Assembly: GCF_027922005.1 (NCBI RefSeq)
Contig: NZ_BSEV01000009.1
Coordinates: 270,860-334,859, forward strand
Length of the DNA: 64,000 nucleotides
Direction of reading: 5' to 3'
From: Streptosporangium carneum
GTDB taxonomy: Bacteria; Actinomycetota; Actinomycetes; Streptosporangiales; Streptosporangiaceae
This document shows positions 42,418-51,815 of the stretch, piece after piece (positions within the stretch are counted from its first letter, which is position 1; each line of letters starts with the position of its first letter). Made by a program: the position numbers and the translations under genes. The notes under the pieces were generated by a model that searched no databases, was not told where the DNA came from, and saw nothing but the letters and a program-made list of their open reading frames with translations.

Positions 42418-43392
42418 GCACTCGTTCCCTGAGCCGGGCCGAGGACGTCGCGGCGGGTGGCGCAGGCGACGTCACGCCTTTCGCCATGCCATACGGCTTA
42501 AGGTGAAATTTGACCGTTATCTGGTATTTGCGGCATTCTTGTGGGTCGCTCGGCGGTAGAAATGACGGTCAAAAGGGATGCTTCGCCGTTCCTGCCCTTG
42601 CCGTCGATGATTCAGGGTGATCGGCGCTCCGGCATGTCTTCGCCTTCGGCGCGGCCGGTGACGCGGAGTCGCGCGAAGCCTCATTGGTCCGGCGAAGACC
42701 CCCTTGTTGGGGTTAATACCATGTCGTATGTTTTGGTCAAGCGAACCGAGTTGGTACATTCGCCGAACAGTGTGGTAGATAAATGCCCGATCGATCCCCA
42801 GGTGTCCGCTGAAATCCGAAATGAAATAAACCGTACCGTGTCGTTCGCCCGGGAGGCATGTCTCTCACCTGCGGCGACGTGACCGGGAAGCCGCATCCTC
42901 GCAGATCAGACGCGTCCGCCCCATTTCGACGATCTTTGGTCGCCGTCAACCCCGAATAATAGAGGTTGACGCACTTTCCGGCGGCATATTAAAACGAGAA
43001 AGAATGAGACTGGGCTTGCCTCGGGCCGACCTGGACGTCGCAGTCATTCGACTACGGACAGTTAGCACGTCTTCGCCCTGCAACGCCTGACCTGATCATC
43101 TCGTAGTTAGGTCGACCGCATGGATCGTGGTACTCCGTCCCATCCGGAGCGAAGCGGGTCCGAGCCGCCGCGCCGGCCGCGGGGGCGCCGGGCGTCCGCG
43201 GTCGCGACAGACGCCCGGCCGAGATCGAGGGCATTGGGGCCGGAGGGAATCTCAGAACGGGGAAGAAACGGGGAAGAAAAGGGGTGTGAAAAACGGCGGG
43301 GACTGGCTGTGCTTCGAGCGTCCTCATGGTGAGCCGAGGTTAGCATCCTAAATGTGTGCTCATTACGAGCATATGTATTCGAAGGGGGCAAA
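42418..43392. other. Gene-free regulatory region upstream of the SARP gene
   Basis: About 975 bases without a supportable gene. Two AT-richer parts (42700-43010 and 43330-43390) stand out. It carries the dyad at 42944-42971 next to a TTGACG/TATTAA-like promoter. The stretch from 43120 to 43320 is GC-rich with no clear signal. A 113-codon open frame at 42541-42882 has no recognisable family and is probably not a gene. Confidence 0.55.
42944..42971. promoter_or_regulatory. Inverted repeat CGTCAACC-N12-GGTTGACG
   Basis: Two perfect 8-bp half-sites 12 bases apart. The right half contains TTGACG (42966-42971), a good -35 element with TATTAA (42987) downstream. It is a plausible operator controlling transcription toward the SARP gene. 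Confidence 0.5.
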
Positions 43393-45297
43393 GTGGGTTT
43401 CTGTGTTCTCGGGCCGCTATCCGTAACCCATCAGGGCCGGGACATTACCCCGACAGCGCCGAAGGTACGTCAGGTCCTGGCATTTCTGCTGGTGCGCAGG
43501 AATCAGATCGTGCAGGTCAGCGAATTCGTCGACGAACTGTGGGGCAGCCACCCCCCGGACAGTGCGATGACGACTCTCCAGACCTACATCTACAAGTTGA
43601 GAAAAGACACGCTGGACCCTTCGGGGCTGGCCCGCCTGCACACTCAGCCGTCCGGATATCTTCTCGACGTCGCCGACGACAGAATCGACGTCTGCGGTTT
43701 CGAGCGGCTTTCGCGCCAGGGGCGTCTCGCGCTGGAGAACGGCGATCCGCTGCGCGCCAGCGAGTTGCTGTCGGAGGCGCTGGAGCTGTGGCGCGGCCAG
43801 GCGCTGCTCGGTGTCACGGCGGGGGAGATCCTGTCGGCCCACGTGACCCGCCTGGAGGAGAACAGGCTGCGGACACTGGAGATGCACATCGAGGCGGACA
43901 TGAGACTCGGCCGCTACCAGGAGCTCATCAGCGAGCTGAAGGTGCTCGTCTACGCCTATCCCCTTCACGAGCGCTTCCACGGGGACCTCATGACGGCGCT
44001 GAACCGGTCGGGGCGCCGTTACGAGGCCTTGGAGGTCTACCGGCAGTTACGCGGCGTGCTGATCGACGAGCTCGGCCTTGAACCGTCCTCCTCCATGCAA
44101 CGCCTGCACCAGTCGCTGCTGAGCGCCGACTCCGCGGATCCCGTCAGGGGCGGACAGGCCCCTGTCAGAAGCAGGCAGACCCCGGCCGGCCCCCGGCAGG
44201 CCCCGCCGGTGGCCGCCACCGTGCGGTACGCCGCCACCCTGACCGTCCCCGCGCAGCTCCCACCCGACATCTCCGACTTCACCGGACATGCCGACTCGTT
44301 GCGCGAGGTCCGCCAGATACTCGCCGAGTGCCAGGACAACAGCACCACGGCCCGGGTGGTGTCGATATGCGGAATGGCGGGGGTGGGGAAGACGACCCTG
44401 GCGCTGCACGCCGCCCACATCGACCGGGCGCAGTACCCCGACGGACAGCTCTTCGCGGACCTGCGCGGCGCCTCCGCCACCCCGACCCCGCAGACCGACA
44501 TCCTCGCGGGCTTCCTGCGTGCCGTAGGCGTCCCGGAACACCAGATCCCTCCGAGCCTGGAGGAACGCAGCAACCTCTTCCGCACCTGGAGCAACGGCAG
44601 ACGGGTCCTGGTCGTGCTCGACGACGCCCGCGCGGCCTCCCAGGTGACCGCGCTGCTGCCCGCGACGCCCCGGTGCACGGTGATGATCACCAGCCGCGAG
44701 GGCCTGCAGAGTCTCCCCGGCGTGCAGACCGTGAAACTCGGCGTCATGAAGCAGGCCGAGGGCGTGGAGCTGCTCGGCCGCATCATCGGCACGAACCGCG
44801 TGGCCGCCGAGCGGGAGCAGGCGGAAAGGATCGTCGACCTGTACGGCAACCTCCCCCTGGCACTGCGATGCGTCGGCGCCCGGCTGGCGGCCGCGCGGAC
44901 CTGGCCGCTGCGCAAGATGGCGGCGCTGATCGAGTCCGGACCCGCGCCTCTCGACCAGCTGCGGTTCGCGGAGTTCGACGTGCGGGCCGACTACGACGAC
45001 ACCTACTTCCGGCTCGACCCCCACGACCGCAGCGCCCTTCGGCTCCTCAGCCTGCTTCCCCCGCAGGAGTTCACCGCCGCGACGGCGGCGGGCCTCCTCG
45101 GCAGCGCGACCGACGCGGTGGAGGCCCAGCTCATCCGGCTGGTCAGCTGCCACCTGCTCGACGTCACGTCAGACGGCACCGACGGCATCCACTACGAGAT
45201 GCACAAGCTCACCCGGCTCTACGCGAGGGAACGACTGAACCGCGAGTTCATCCACCCCGAGATGAGCCTCCCCACACAGCAGGGCCACCCCGCCTGA
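43393..45297 (+). CDS. SARP-family activator with NB-ARC domain (AfsR-like, short)
   Basis: A protein of about 634 residues. The N-terminal OmpR-like DNA-binding domain (FCVLGPLSVTHQGRDITPTAPKVRQVLAFLLVRRNQIV ... TLQTYIYKLRK) is followed by a bacterial transcriptional activation domain (ASELLSEALELWRGQALLGV, about 110-240). After a Pro-rich linker comes an ATPase domain with Walker A GMAGVGKTT near 325. The C-terminal TPR region of full-length AfsR is missing. It is the only pathway-specific activator in the window. GTG start with AAGGGGG five bases upstream. Confidence 0.92.
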   Translation: MGFCVLGPLSVTHQGRDITPTAPKVRQVLAFLLVRRNQIVQVSEFVDELWGSHPPDSAMTTLQTYIYKLRKDTLDPSGLARLHTQPSGYLLDVADDRIDVCGFERLSRQGRLALENGDPLRASELLSEALELWRGQALLGVTAGEILSAHVTRLEENRLRTLEMHIEADMRLGRYQELISELKVLVYAYPLHERFHGDLMTALNRSGRRYEALEVYRQLRGVLIDELGLEPSSSMQRLHQSLLSADSADPVRGGQAPVRSRQTPAGPRQAPPVAATVRYAATLTVPAQLPPDISDFTGHADSLREVRQILAECQDNSTTARVVSICGMAGVGKTTLALHAAHIDRAQYPDGQLFADLRGASATPTPQTDILAGFLRAVGVPEHQIPPSLEERSNLFRTWSNGRRVLVVLDDARAASQVTALLPATPRCTVMITSREGLQSLPGVQTVKLGVMKQAEGVELLGRIIGTNRVAAEREQAERIVDLYGNLPLALRCVGARLAAARTWPLRKMAALIESGPAPLDQLRFAEFDVRADYDDTYFRLDPHDRSALRLLSLLPPQEFTAATAAGLLGSATDAVEAQLIRLVSCHLLDVTSDGTDGIHYEMHKLTRLYARERLNREFIHPEMSLPTQQGHPA

Positions 45298-45598
45298 ACC
45301 GGCTTCCCGCGGTCACGGCTCGAGGCGGGCTCGAGGACGTGCGGGAACGGGGCACGGGGTCCAGCGATCGACCAGACGGGTCTGCTGTGCTTGCCGGTGG
45401 GAGACGTCGCCTGACGGGGCGGTCTCCTTTCGGCTCAGGTCAGCTCAAGGTCCGGTGAGGGAGGGTGGGTGTGTCTGGTCCCGGGATTTCCCCGAGAAGA
45501 CGTCCGGCGCGTCGAAGGAGGTGGCACCCGTTCCGTTCGGGAGGCTCGATGACGACGCGCGCGGTGCGCACGACGGCCGGCGCCGGGGCGGTCGGCTG
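45298..45598. other. Intergenic region between SARP and ABM genes
   Basis: About 300 bases. Contains a possible 16-codon leader (45549-45599) preceded by GGGAGG and overlapping the next start. Otherwise featureless. Confidence 0.35.
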
Positions 45599-45599
45599 A
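45549..45599 (+). CDS. Possible 16-residue leader peptide
   Basis: An ATG seven bases after GGGAGG opens a 16-codon frame (MTTRAVRTTAGAGAVG) whose TGA overlaps the ATG of the ABM gene (TGATG). It may serve translational coupling. It has no recognised family and could be chance. Confidence 0.25.
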   Translation: MTTRAVRTTAGAGAVG

Positions 45600-46006
45600 T
45601 GGCCGGGCGTCTCCACACGACAGAGAACGGCCACACGACGGAGAACGGCCGCACGGCGCAGGACGGCCACACGGCGCAGGACGGCGGAGGCGGGTCCGGC
45701 GCCGCGCGCGCCAGGGTGCTGATCTACGCCGCCGCGCCCTCGGACGAGCCGGGCGCGGTCGAGGCGGCCTACCACCGGATCAGCCGCGACCTCGCGGGCA
45801 CGCCGGGCCTGCTCGGGAACGAGCTGCTGCGCGCGGCCGACGACCCGGCCGCGTTCGTGGTGATGAGCGAGTGGGAGAGCCTCGCCGCCTTCCGCTCCTG
45901 GGAGGAGGGCGCGGCCCACCGCGGCGCCACGGCTCCGCTGCGCCGCTACCAGCAGGCTCCGGCCCGCAGGCCGTTCGGCGTCTACGAGGTGGCCGCCTCC
46001 TACTGA
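45599..46006 (+). CDS. Antibiotic biosynthesis monooxygenase (ABM domain)
   Basis: A 135-residue protein. Residues about 37-130 form the small dimeric alpha-beta barrel of ABM/TcmH-ActVA6-like enzymes (ARVLIYAAA ... FVVMSEWESLAAFRSWEEG). These are cofactor-free quinone-forming monooxygenases of aromatic polyketides. The first 36 residues hold four hexapeptide repeats (HTTENG, HTTENG, RTAQDG, HTAQDG) and are unlike relatives. Start at the ATG at 45599; the ribosome site is weak. Confidence 0.82.
   Translation: MAGRLHTTENGHTTENGRTAQDGHTAQDGGGGSGAARARVLIYAAAPSDEPGAVEAAYHRISRDLAGTPGLLGNELLRAADDPAAFVVMSEWESLAAFRSWEEGAAHRGATAPLRRYQQAPARRPFGVYEVAASY
45614..45685 (+). repeat. Four 18-bp in-frame repeats in the ABM gene
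   Basis: Four 18-bp units encode the hexapeptides HTTENG, HTTENG, RTAQDG and HTAQDG. Similar in-frame minisatellites occur in the KS-beta and glycosyltransferase genes. Confidence 0.9.
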
Positions 46007-46060
46007 GACGGCGCAGGCGGCCTCCGTCCCGCGGGCGCGCCGCGGGACGGAGGCCGTGGT

Positions 46061-47620
46061 TCAGGCGGTGGACCTGGGCCGGGCCGCCAGAACGAGGGCG
46101 CGGAGCTCCTCACGGGTCGGCCCGGCCTTGCCCGCGGGCACAGTGGCGGACACAGGGGCGGGCACAGTGGCGGACACAGCGGCAGGCGCGGCGACGGGCG
46201 CACCGGAGGTCGCGGCGGTGAGCCGGTCGCGGGCCTTCCTGGCTCCCTCGACGAGGTCGGGATTGTCGAGCACGACGTCGGCGGGGCCCGCGAGGTTGAC
46301 CCGGCGGCAGAAGGCACGGCCGAGCTCGAGGTCGGCGAACACCCCGGCGGCGAGGCTCTCGGCGATGAGATGCTGACGCTCCATCTCGGCGCGGTCGTGC
46401 TCGGGCACCTCCTGCCCCGTGCTTCGGTAGATGCGGGCCCGGTCCATGGCGGCGGACTCCCGGTAGACGGCGTCGGCCTCGGCCGAGGTGGCGGCGTCAT
46501 AGGCGAGTGCCAGGGCGGACAGGTCGGACCCGTGGCGGGCGACGGCCTCCGCGGCGGCGAAGGCGTGGGTGAGCGCCATCGACGCCCCCCAGCCGTAGGC
46601 GGGATTGGTCGTGCACATGGCGTCGCCGACGGGGAGAAGACCGAGCACGACCGGAGCGCCGTCGACCACGTAGCGCCTGCGGACGTTGTGGTGTCCCCCC
46701 ATGGTCTGGACCTCGGCCACGGGCGTGGCGTTGGCCGGATCGATCCAGGGCTCCACCTCCGGGATGCCGCGGGCGACGGCCTCCCAGGCCCACGTGTGGC
46801 GCAGCGGCCGCATGTCCGGGTCGTCGGGCCGGGCCTCCAGGCAGATCGCGAAGGTGTCGTGGTCGCCGGGGAAGCCGAGGAACATGACGCTCTCAAGCTC
46901 TCCCCGGAGGATCGCGACCGCGGTCCTGGGCATGGAGCAGCTCGGTGTGAACCGGTAGTAGCGACTGTGGTAGACGGTCTGGCAGTCCTGGATGTCGGTG
47001 TGGACGTGCGCGCCTTCGGCCGCGAGCCACCGGGACACCGGCGAGCGCCTGCCGCCGCAGTCGAGCACCAGGTCCGCCTCCAGCTCGCGCCCGTCGGAGA
47101 GCCGGACTCCCGTCACCCTCCGCGGCCCCGCGGGAGACCGGTCGAAGCGCAACCCGCTCGCGACGGCGGGGCACAGGAAGCGGATCCCGGCCTCGGCCTC
47201 GGCGCTGCGACGCAGGGAGAGCTCGAAGGCGGAACGCCTGGCCCACACGACGGTGAACTCGTCGTCGGAGGGACGCCAGAGTTCCGGGGCGACAAGCTGC
47301 TTGAAGACGTTGATCTCCTCGATGCCGTCGGCCTTGAGCCGTTCGAGGACGTCGGGCGCGTGGGCCGCCAGCAGGCTGCGAGCCCGCGCGGAGAAGCCGT
47401 GGGGCAGACGGAACTGGGGGACGCCGCGGCGTCTCCACGCCAGGAAGGGGTCCTGGTCACGGTCGTCGGGCGGTGGAGGGTCACGCTCGACCAGCGTGAC
47501 CGGACAGCCGCGTCCGGCCAGGGCGACGGCCGCCGCCAGGCCGGCGATCCCCCCGCCGAGGACGACCACACGCGGAGCCGTCGGAGTCTCCCCTGATTCG
47601 CTCACGGTTGTCTCTCCCAT
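46061..47620 (-). CDS. FAD-dependent oxidoreductase (monooxygenase-like)
   Basis: A 519-residue flavoprotein with VVVLGGGIAGLAAAVALAGRG at residues about 18-38, LVLDCGGRRSPVSRWL (DG-like motif, here CGG) and LLPVGDAMCTTNPAYGWGASMALTHAF for FAD. The motif GDAMCTTNPAYGWG resembles halogenase/geranylgeranyl-reductase-type flavoproteins rather than PgaE hydroxylases. No WxWxIP halogenase motif is seen. The last 40 residues have a duplicated VSATVPAP repeat. It starts 5 bases after the nitroreductase stop. Oxidation of the polyketide is likely; the exact step is unknown. Confidence 0.82.
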   Translation of the reverse strand: MGETTVSESGETPTAPRVVVLGGGIAGLAAAVALAGRGCPVTLVERDPPPPDDRDQDPFLAWRRRGVPQFRLPHGFSARARSLLAAHAPDVLERLKADGIEEINVFKQLVAPELWRPSDDEFTVVWARRSAFELSLRRSAEAEAGIRFLCPAVASGLRFDRSPAGPRRVTGVRLSDGRELEADLVLDCGGRRSPVSRWLAAEGAHVHTDIQDCQTVYHSRYYRFTPSCSMPRTAVAILRGELESVMFLGFPGDHDTFAICLEARPDDPDMRPLRHTWAWEAVARGIPEVEPWIDPANATPVAEVQTMGGHHNVRRRYVVDGAPVVLGLLPVGDAMCTTNPAYGWGASMALTHAFAAAEAVARHGSDLSALALAYDAATSAEADAVYRESAAMDRARIYRSTGQEVPEHDRAEMERQHLIAESLAAGVFADLELGRAFCRRVNLAGPADVVLDNPDLVEGARKARDRLTAATSGAPVAAPAAVSATVPAPVSATVPAGKAGPTREELRALVLAARPRSTA

Positions 47621-47625
47621 GGCGT

Positions 47626-48225
47626 CTACCGGCGCCACTCGATGAGCTCGTCGTTCGGCCTGCGAGGCACGGCGTGGTCGGGAACGGGGATGGGGAAGTC
47701 GTTGTCGGGGTGCCCGACGGTGATCACGCCTGCCAGGGCGACGTCATCCGGCATGCCCGCCACCTGCGCCAGGGCGTCCAGCTCGTCGGTGTAGACGGAG
47801 CTGAAGTAGCCGGTCGCGAGCCGCTCGTTGATCGCGGCGAGTTGCAGCAGCATGAACATCGCGCCGGCGTCGAACCACCAGAAAGGCACCGGCCAGGGAA
47901 TCTCCGTGTACCCGGGGCGCACCTCCTCGGCCTGTCCGTATCGCTCGTGGTAGGAGCGCTCGCGGATGCCGACGTAGATGTGCACGGGCGCGGTGGAGAT
48001 CCACGGGGGGAAGCCGAACTCGAGGTAACGGCCCTCGGAGATGTCCGCGGCCTGCCGTCTGAGCTTGGCGTCGGTGACGACGACCAGCCGGTGGCCCTGG
48101 CTGAACCCCGCGCTGGGCGCTCGCCGTACCGCCCACAGGATGCGGTTCAGCGCGTCATCGGAGACGGGCTCCTCGGTGTAGCTGCGCACCATCTGGCGCT
48201 TGCGCAGCACGTCGGAAAAATCCAT
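47626..48225 (-). CDS. Nitroreductase-family flavoprotein
   Basis: A protein of about 199 residues of the FMN-nitroreductase fold: RKRQMVRSYTEEPVSDDALNRILWAVRRAPSAGFSQGHRLVVV at the start, the aromatic PFWWFDAGAMFMLLQLAA in the middle and VITVGHPDNDFP near the end. It may reduce a quinone or double bond or supply reduced flavin. Starts at an ATG six bases after GAGGTG. Lies between the AsnB-like gene and the FAD oxidoreductase in one run of genes. Confidence 0.85.
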   Translation of the reverse strand: MDFSDVLRKRQMVRSYTEEPVSDDALNRILWAVRRAPSAGFSQGHRLVVVTDAKLRRQAADISEGRYLEFGFPPWISTAPVHIYVGIRERSYHERYGQAEEVRPGYTEIPWPVPFWWFDAGAMFMLLQLAAINERLATGYFSSVYTDELDALAQVAGMPDDVALAGVITVGHPDNDFPIPVPDHAVPRRPNDELIEWRR

Positions 48226-48243
48226 GCTAATCACCTCACGATG

Positions 48244-50103
48244 TCAGATCGCCAGCTCTACGGCGTAGTGCTTCAGCCATGTGTTGAACTGCAGTGCCAT
48301 CTCGATGTGCATCCTGCTGATCCACTCGTGGGCCGCCTCGGAGCGACCGGCGAGCGTGCGCCGTACCGCGTCGGCGTCGAGGAACGGCAGCGCCGGTGAC
48401 GAGGGGTCGCCGACCAGGTCGGCCAGCTCGTCGTGCAGCATCCGGGTGTAGGCGGGGTCCTGGGTGACCGGCCACGGGCTCTTCGTCCGCTCCAGGACGG
48501 ACGGGGGCACGAGGTCGCGCACCGCGGCGCGCAGGATGCTCTTCTCCCGCCCGTCGAAGGTCTTGAAGCTCCACGGGGTGTTGTACATGTACTCGACGAG
48601 CCGGTGGTCGGCGTACGGCACCCGCAGCTCGAGGCCGTGCGCCATGGAGAGCCGGTCGTCGCGGTCGAGCAGCATGGGCAGCCAGCGTGTCAGGGTGACG
48701 TAGCCGACCGAGCGCATCAGCCGCTCCCGCGCGTCCTCGCCCTCCTGGTGCGGCGCCTCGGCCAGCGCCTGGTGGTAGTGGTCGGCGTAGTAGCGGTTCA
48801 TGTCGAGCTTGCGCATGAGCCCCTGGTCGAACAGTCTTCTGCCCTGGCCCGTCGGGGAGCCCGGCTGGCGGGTCTCGTTGGCCACCCACGGGAAGACGTC
48901 GGCGTTCAGCAGGTCGGGGTCGTACATCCAGTTGTAACCGCCGAAGATCTCGTCCGCCACCTCTCCCGCGAGCGCCACGGTGGAGTGCGTCTTGATCTCG
49001 CGGGAGGTGAGGTAGTTCGAGGTGTCCATGTCGCCGAGCGTGGTCGGCATGTCCTGGGCCAGCAGCACCGCCAGGCGTGTCTCCGGGTCCATCAGGTCCC
49101 GGGTGTTCAGCGTGATCCTGACATGGTCGGACCTGACGTGCCGGGCGACCTCCGCCGCGTACGGCTCGTCCGGCGAGAAGCGGACGTCGTCGGGCCGGAA
49201 GTTCCTGGAGTAGTCGTCGAAGGTGGTCACGAAGGTCCGCACCCGCTCGCCGTCCAGCCGCCACCGCCATCTGGCGGCGATCGCGGTGATGGCGCTGGAG
49301 TCCACCCCGCCGGAGAGCGCCGTGCACAGCGGGACGTCCGACTCGAGCTCGCGGAGCACGATCTCCTCGAGCAGCGAGCGCACCCTGGTGACGGTCCCGT
49401 CGAGGTCGTCGGTGTGCGGCCGCGCCTCGAGCGCCCAGTATCTCCGCTCGACCGCGCCGCCCCGGCCGATGGTCAGCGTGTGACCCGGCGGCAGCGCCCG
49501 CATGTCACGGAAGACCGACTGTCCCGGTCTCTTGGCCGTGGCGAAGAGCTCCTGGAGTCCTTCGAGGGCGACGACGGGCCGGACCAGCGGGTTGGCCAGC
49601 AGAGCCTTCGGCTCGGAGCCGAACAGGACGCCCTCCGGCAGCCTGGTGTAGAAGAGGGGTTTGACCCCCAGCCGGTCGCGGACCAGCACGAGCTCCTCGC
49701 GGCGCAGGTCCCAGACGGCGAAGGCGAAGATGCCCTCGAGCCGCTCCGCGCAGTCCGCCCCCCACTCGAGGTAGGAGCGCAGGACCACCTCGGTGTCGCT
49801 ACGGGTGCGGAAGCGCTGCCCTCGCGCCTCCAGTTCGGTCCGCAACCGCTTGAAGTTGTAGACCTCGCCGTTGTAGACGATCACGGCGACGGGGCTGCCG
49901 TCCTCCTCGACCGTCAGCGGCTGCGCGCCGCCTGCGGGGTCGATGACGGCGGTGCGCGTGTGCCCGAGCGCCGCGTCGTCGCTCACCCACAGTCCCCGGT
50001 CGTCCACACCCCGCCTGGCCAGCGTATCGGTCATTGCCTGCAGCGTCGGCCGCTCCCGCGTCAGGTCGCGTCCGAAGTCCACCCAGCCGGCGATGCCGCA
50101 CAT
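48244..50103 (-). CDS. Asparagine synthetase-like amidotransferase (AsnB family)
   Basis: A 619-residue enzyme. The N-terminal class II glutaminase domain begins MCGIAGWVDFGRD with Cys2 as nucleophile, and contains YNGEVYNF. The C-terminal synthetase domain has the PP-loop LSGGVDSSAITAI near 255 and typical ADLVGDP-like end. Related enzymes in tetracycline, xantholipin and lysolipin clusters form a carboxamide or lactam from an acid. All residues needed for the reaction appear present. It strongly suggests a nitrogen-bearing polyketide. Confidence 0.92.
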   Translation of the reverse strand: MCGIAGWVDFGRDLTRERPTLQAMTDTLARRGVDDRGLWVSDDAALGHTRTAVIDPAGGAQPLTVEEDGSPVAVIVYNGEVYNFKRLRTELEARGQRFRTRSDTEVVLRSYLEWGADCAERLEGIFAFAVWDLRREELVLVRDRLGVKPLFYTRLPEGVLFGSEPKALLANPLVRPVVALEGLQELFATAKRPGQSVFRDMRALPPGHTLTIGRGGAVERRYWALEARPHTDDLDGTVTRVRSLLEEIVLRELESDVPLCTALSGGVDSSAITAIAARWRWRLDGERVRTFVTTFDDYSRNFRPDDVRFSPDEPYAAEVARHVRSDHVRITLNTRDLMDPETRLAVLLAQDMPTTLGDMDTSNYLTSREIKTHSTVALAGEVADEIFGGYNWMYDPDLLNADVFPWVANETRQPGSPTGQGRRLFDQGLMRKLDMNRYYADHYHQALAEAPHQEGEDARERLMRSVGYVTLTRWLPMLLDRDDRLSMAHGLELRVPYADHRLVEYMYNTPWSFKTFDGREKSILRAAVRDLVPPSVLERTKSPWPVTQDPAYTRMLHDELADLVGDPSSPALPFLDADAVRRTLAGRSEAAHEWISRMHIEMALQFNTWLKHYAVELAI

Positions 50104-50278
50104 TCACGTCTCCCTCGGTTGGTTCCGTGCTTTTCCGCAGCATGCGGGCCGCGTTTCCAGACGGCCTCGACGGCCGCTCGACCGCCCCGTCGCGTGAGGG
50201 AGGCGGGGGACGCGGCCCGGGCTCGGGCGCTGCCGGGGACAGTGACCGAAGCGCCGCCGGGGCGCTGAGCCGGTGCGC

Positions 50279-50467
50279 CTACTCGACACGGATCGACCGG
50301 GTCGGGCAGCCCCGCGCCGCGCTGCGGACGGCGTCGTGCAGCTCGGCGGGCGGATCCGGGTCGATGACCCTGACCGTGCCCTCCTCGTCCTGGTCGAAGA
50401 CCTCGGGCACCCGGTAGACGCACAGGCTGCTCACCACACACGTCTCCCCGGTCGCGCTCACCTTCAT
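50279..50467 (-). CDS. Ferredoxin, 3Fe-4S type
   Basis: A 62-residue ferredoxin with Cys-VVSSL-Cys near 10-16 and a third Cys in ARGCPTRSI near the end. This is the three-Cys pattern of actinobacterial P450 partners. It starts at an ATG with GGTGGTGG upstream and precedes the AsnB-like gene on the same strand. Likely electron donor to the cluster P450. Confidence 0.9.
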   Translation of the reverse strand: MKVSATGETCVVSSLCVYRVPEVFDQDEEGTVRVIDPDPPAELHDAVRSAARGCPTRSIRVE

Positions 50468-50670
50468 CGCCACCACCGTTCCCAGACCGTCCGCGCGTTC
50501 ACAGGAGCACTCTGCGACCAGATCTTCGTGTCCGGCTCGAGGGCCGGTGTAGCGACCGCGGACCGCCTCCTCGCGACCACCCGCGCAGTCGAGCGATGTT
50601 CCACGGCGGCACGGCATGGTCGCGGAGAGGAAGAGACAGAGACGTGCCGAGATGTAAGGAAGGCCGGCTG

Positions 50671-51687
50671 ATGACGAGCACAGCCCCCGACGTCGGTTCC
50701 GCGCAGGGCATCCTCCGGCTGGGCAACGCCTTCTGCCAGGCGCAGGCGCTGCTCACGGCGGTCGAGCTCGACCTGTTCACCGTACTGCGAGGCGGTCCCG
50801 CCACCGCGGAGGACGTCGCGAGGCTTCTGGGACTGCACGGCCGCGGGCTGCGCGACTTCCTGGGGCTGCTCGTCGCGCTCGGCCTGCTCGAGGAGGAGGA
50901 CGGCCTCTACCGCAACGCCGCCGGGCCGGACCGTCACCTCGTCGGCGGTCTGCCGGGCTACGTCGGCGGCGCCCTGCTGGGCGCCAAGACGAACCTGTAT
51001 CCGGTCTGGGGCGGGCTGACCGAGACGCTGCGCAGCGGCAGGCCGCGCTCGACGGCGGACGGCTTCGCCGCCATGCTGGACGACCAGCGGGAGCTGCGGC
51101 GGTACGCGTTCATGATGGAAGGCGCGCTGCGGCCGCTGCTGCCTCGGCTGCTCGAGGCGGTCGACTGGTCGGGACACCGTTCGGTGCTGGACGCGGGCGG
51201 ATGCAGAGGCGCGCTGGTGGGCAGGCTCGTCGCTGCGAATCCCGGGCTGACCGGGCACGTGTTCGACCTGCCGCAGATGGAGCCGTTGTTCGAGGAGCAC
51301 ATGGCCGAGCTGGGCACGGCGGGCGCGGTGACGTTCCACTCCGGTGACTTCTTCCGCGACCCGCTGCCCCGCGCCGATGTGCTGGTCTTCGGTCACGTCC
51401 TGCACAACTGGTCGCCCGTGCGGCGGGAGCGGTTGATGCGCAAGGCGTTCCAGGCCGTCAACCCCGGCGGGGCGCTGCTGGTGCACGACCGGATGCTGGA
51501 CGACGAGCGTCCCGTCGTCGACAACCTCCTGGCGAGCCTGATCATGGCACTGGTCACCGAGGAGGGTTCGGAGTACACGGTCGGCGAACTGGCGGAACTC
51601 GCCGGGGCCGTGGGCTTCGCCTCCGTGGAGCGCCGGCCGCTCGACGACGACGAGACCCTGGTCGTCTGCCGCAAGGCCGGACTCTGA
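50671..51687 (+). CDS. SAM-dependent O-methyltransferase (family 2)
   Basis: A 338-residue methyltransferase of the plant-like O-MT type used in polyketide tailoring (TcmO/DnrK group). It has a winged-helix dimerisation domain (about 10-100), then the Rossmann SAM site VLDAGGCRGALVGRL near 174, FDLPQMEP, HSGDFF and FGHVLHNWSP. The Gly motif GGCRG is unusual where GGGxG is typical. It is a clear paralogue of the convergent gene at 51816. ATG after AAGGAAGG. Confidence 0.9.
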   Translation: MTSTAPDVGSAQGILRLGNAFCQAQALLTAVELDLFTVLRGGPATAEDVARLLGLHGRGLRDFLGLLVALGLLEEEDGLYRNAAGPDRHLVGGLPGYVGGALLGAKTNLYPVWGGLTETLRSGRPRSTADGFAAMLDDQRELRRYAFMMEGALRPLLPRLLEAVDWSGHRSVLDAGGCRGALVGRLVAANPGLTGHVFDLPQMEPLFEEHMAELGTAGAVTFHSGDFFRDPLPRADVLVFGHVLHNWSPVRRERLMRKAFQAVNPGGALLVHDRMLDDERPVVDNLLASLIMALVTEEGSEYTVGELAELAGAVGFASVERRPLDDDETLVVCRKAGL

Positions 51688-51815
51688 AGGGGGCGGGACA
51701 GACCGGGGCCGGTGGCGGAGGAGGGGCCGCCACCGGCCTCGGTCGTCCGCCGCCTGGCGGCGTGGACGTCGTCGTGGTCGGTCACGGCGGTTCCGGGACG
51801 CCGTGGCCTCGGAGG

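Noticed and set aside
42541-42882. A 113-codon frame upstream of the SARP gene.
   Set aside because: No ribosome site, no recognised family and low similarity to any protein pattern I know.
46061-47620. Second flavin halogenase.
   Set aside because: No WxWxIP motif or halogenase Lys; it fits a flavin oxidoreductase better.
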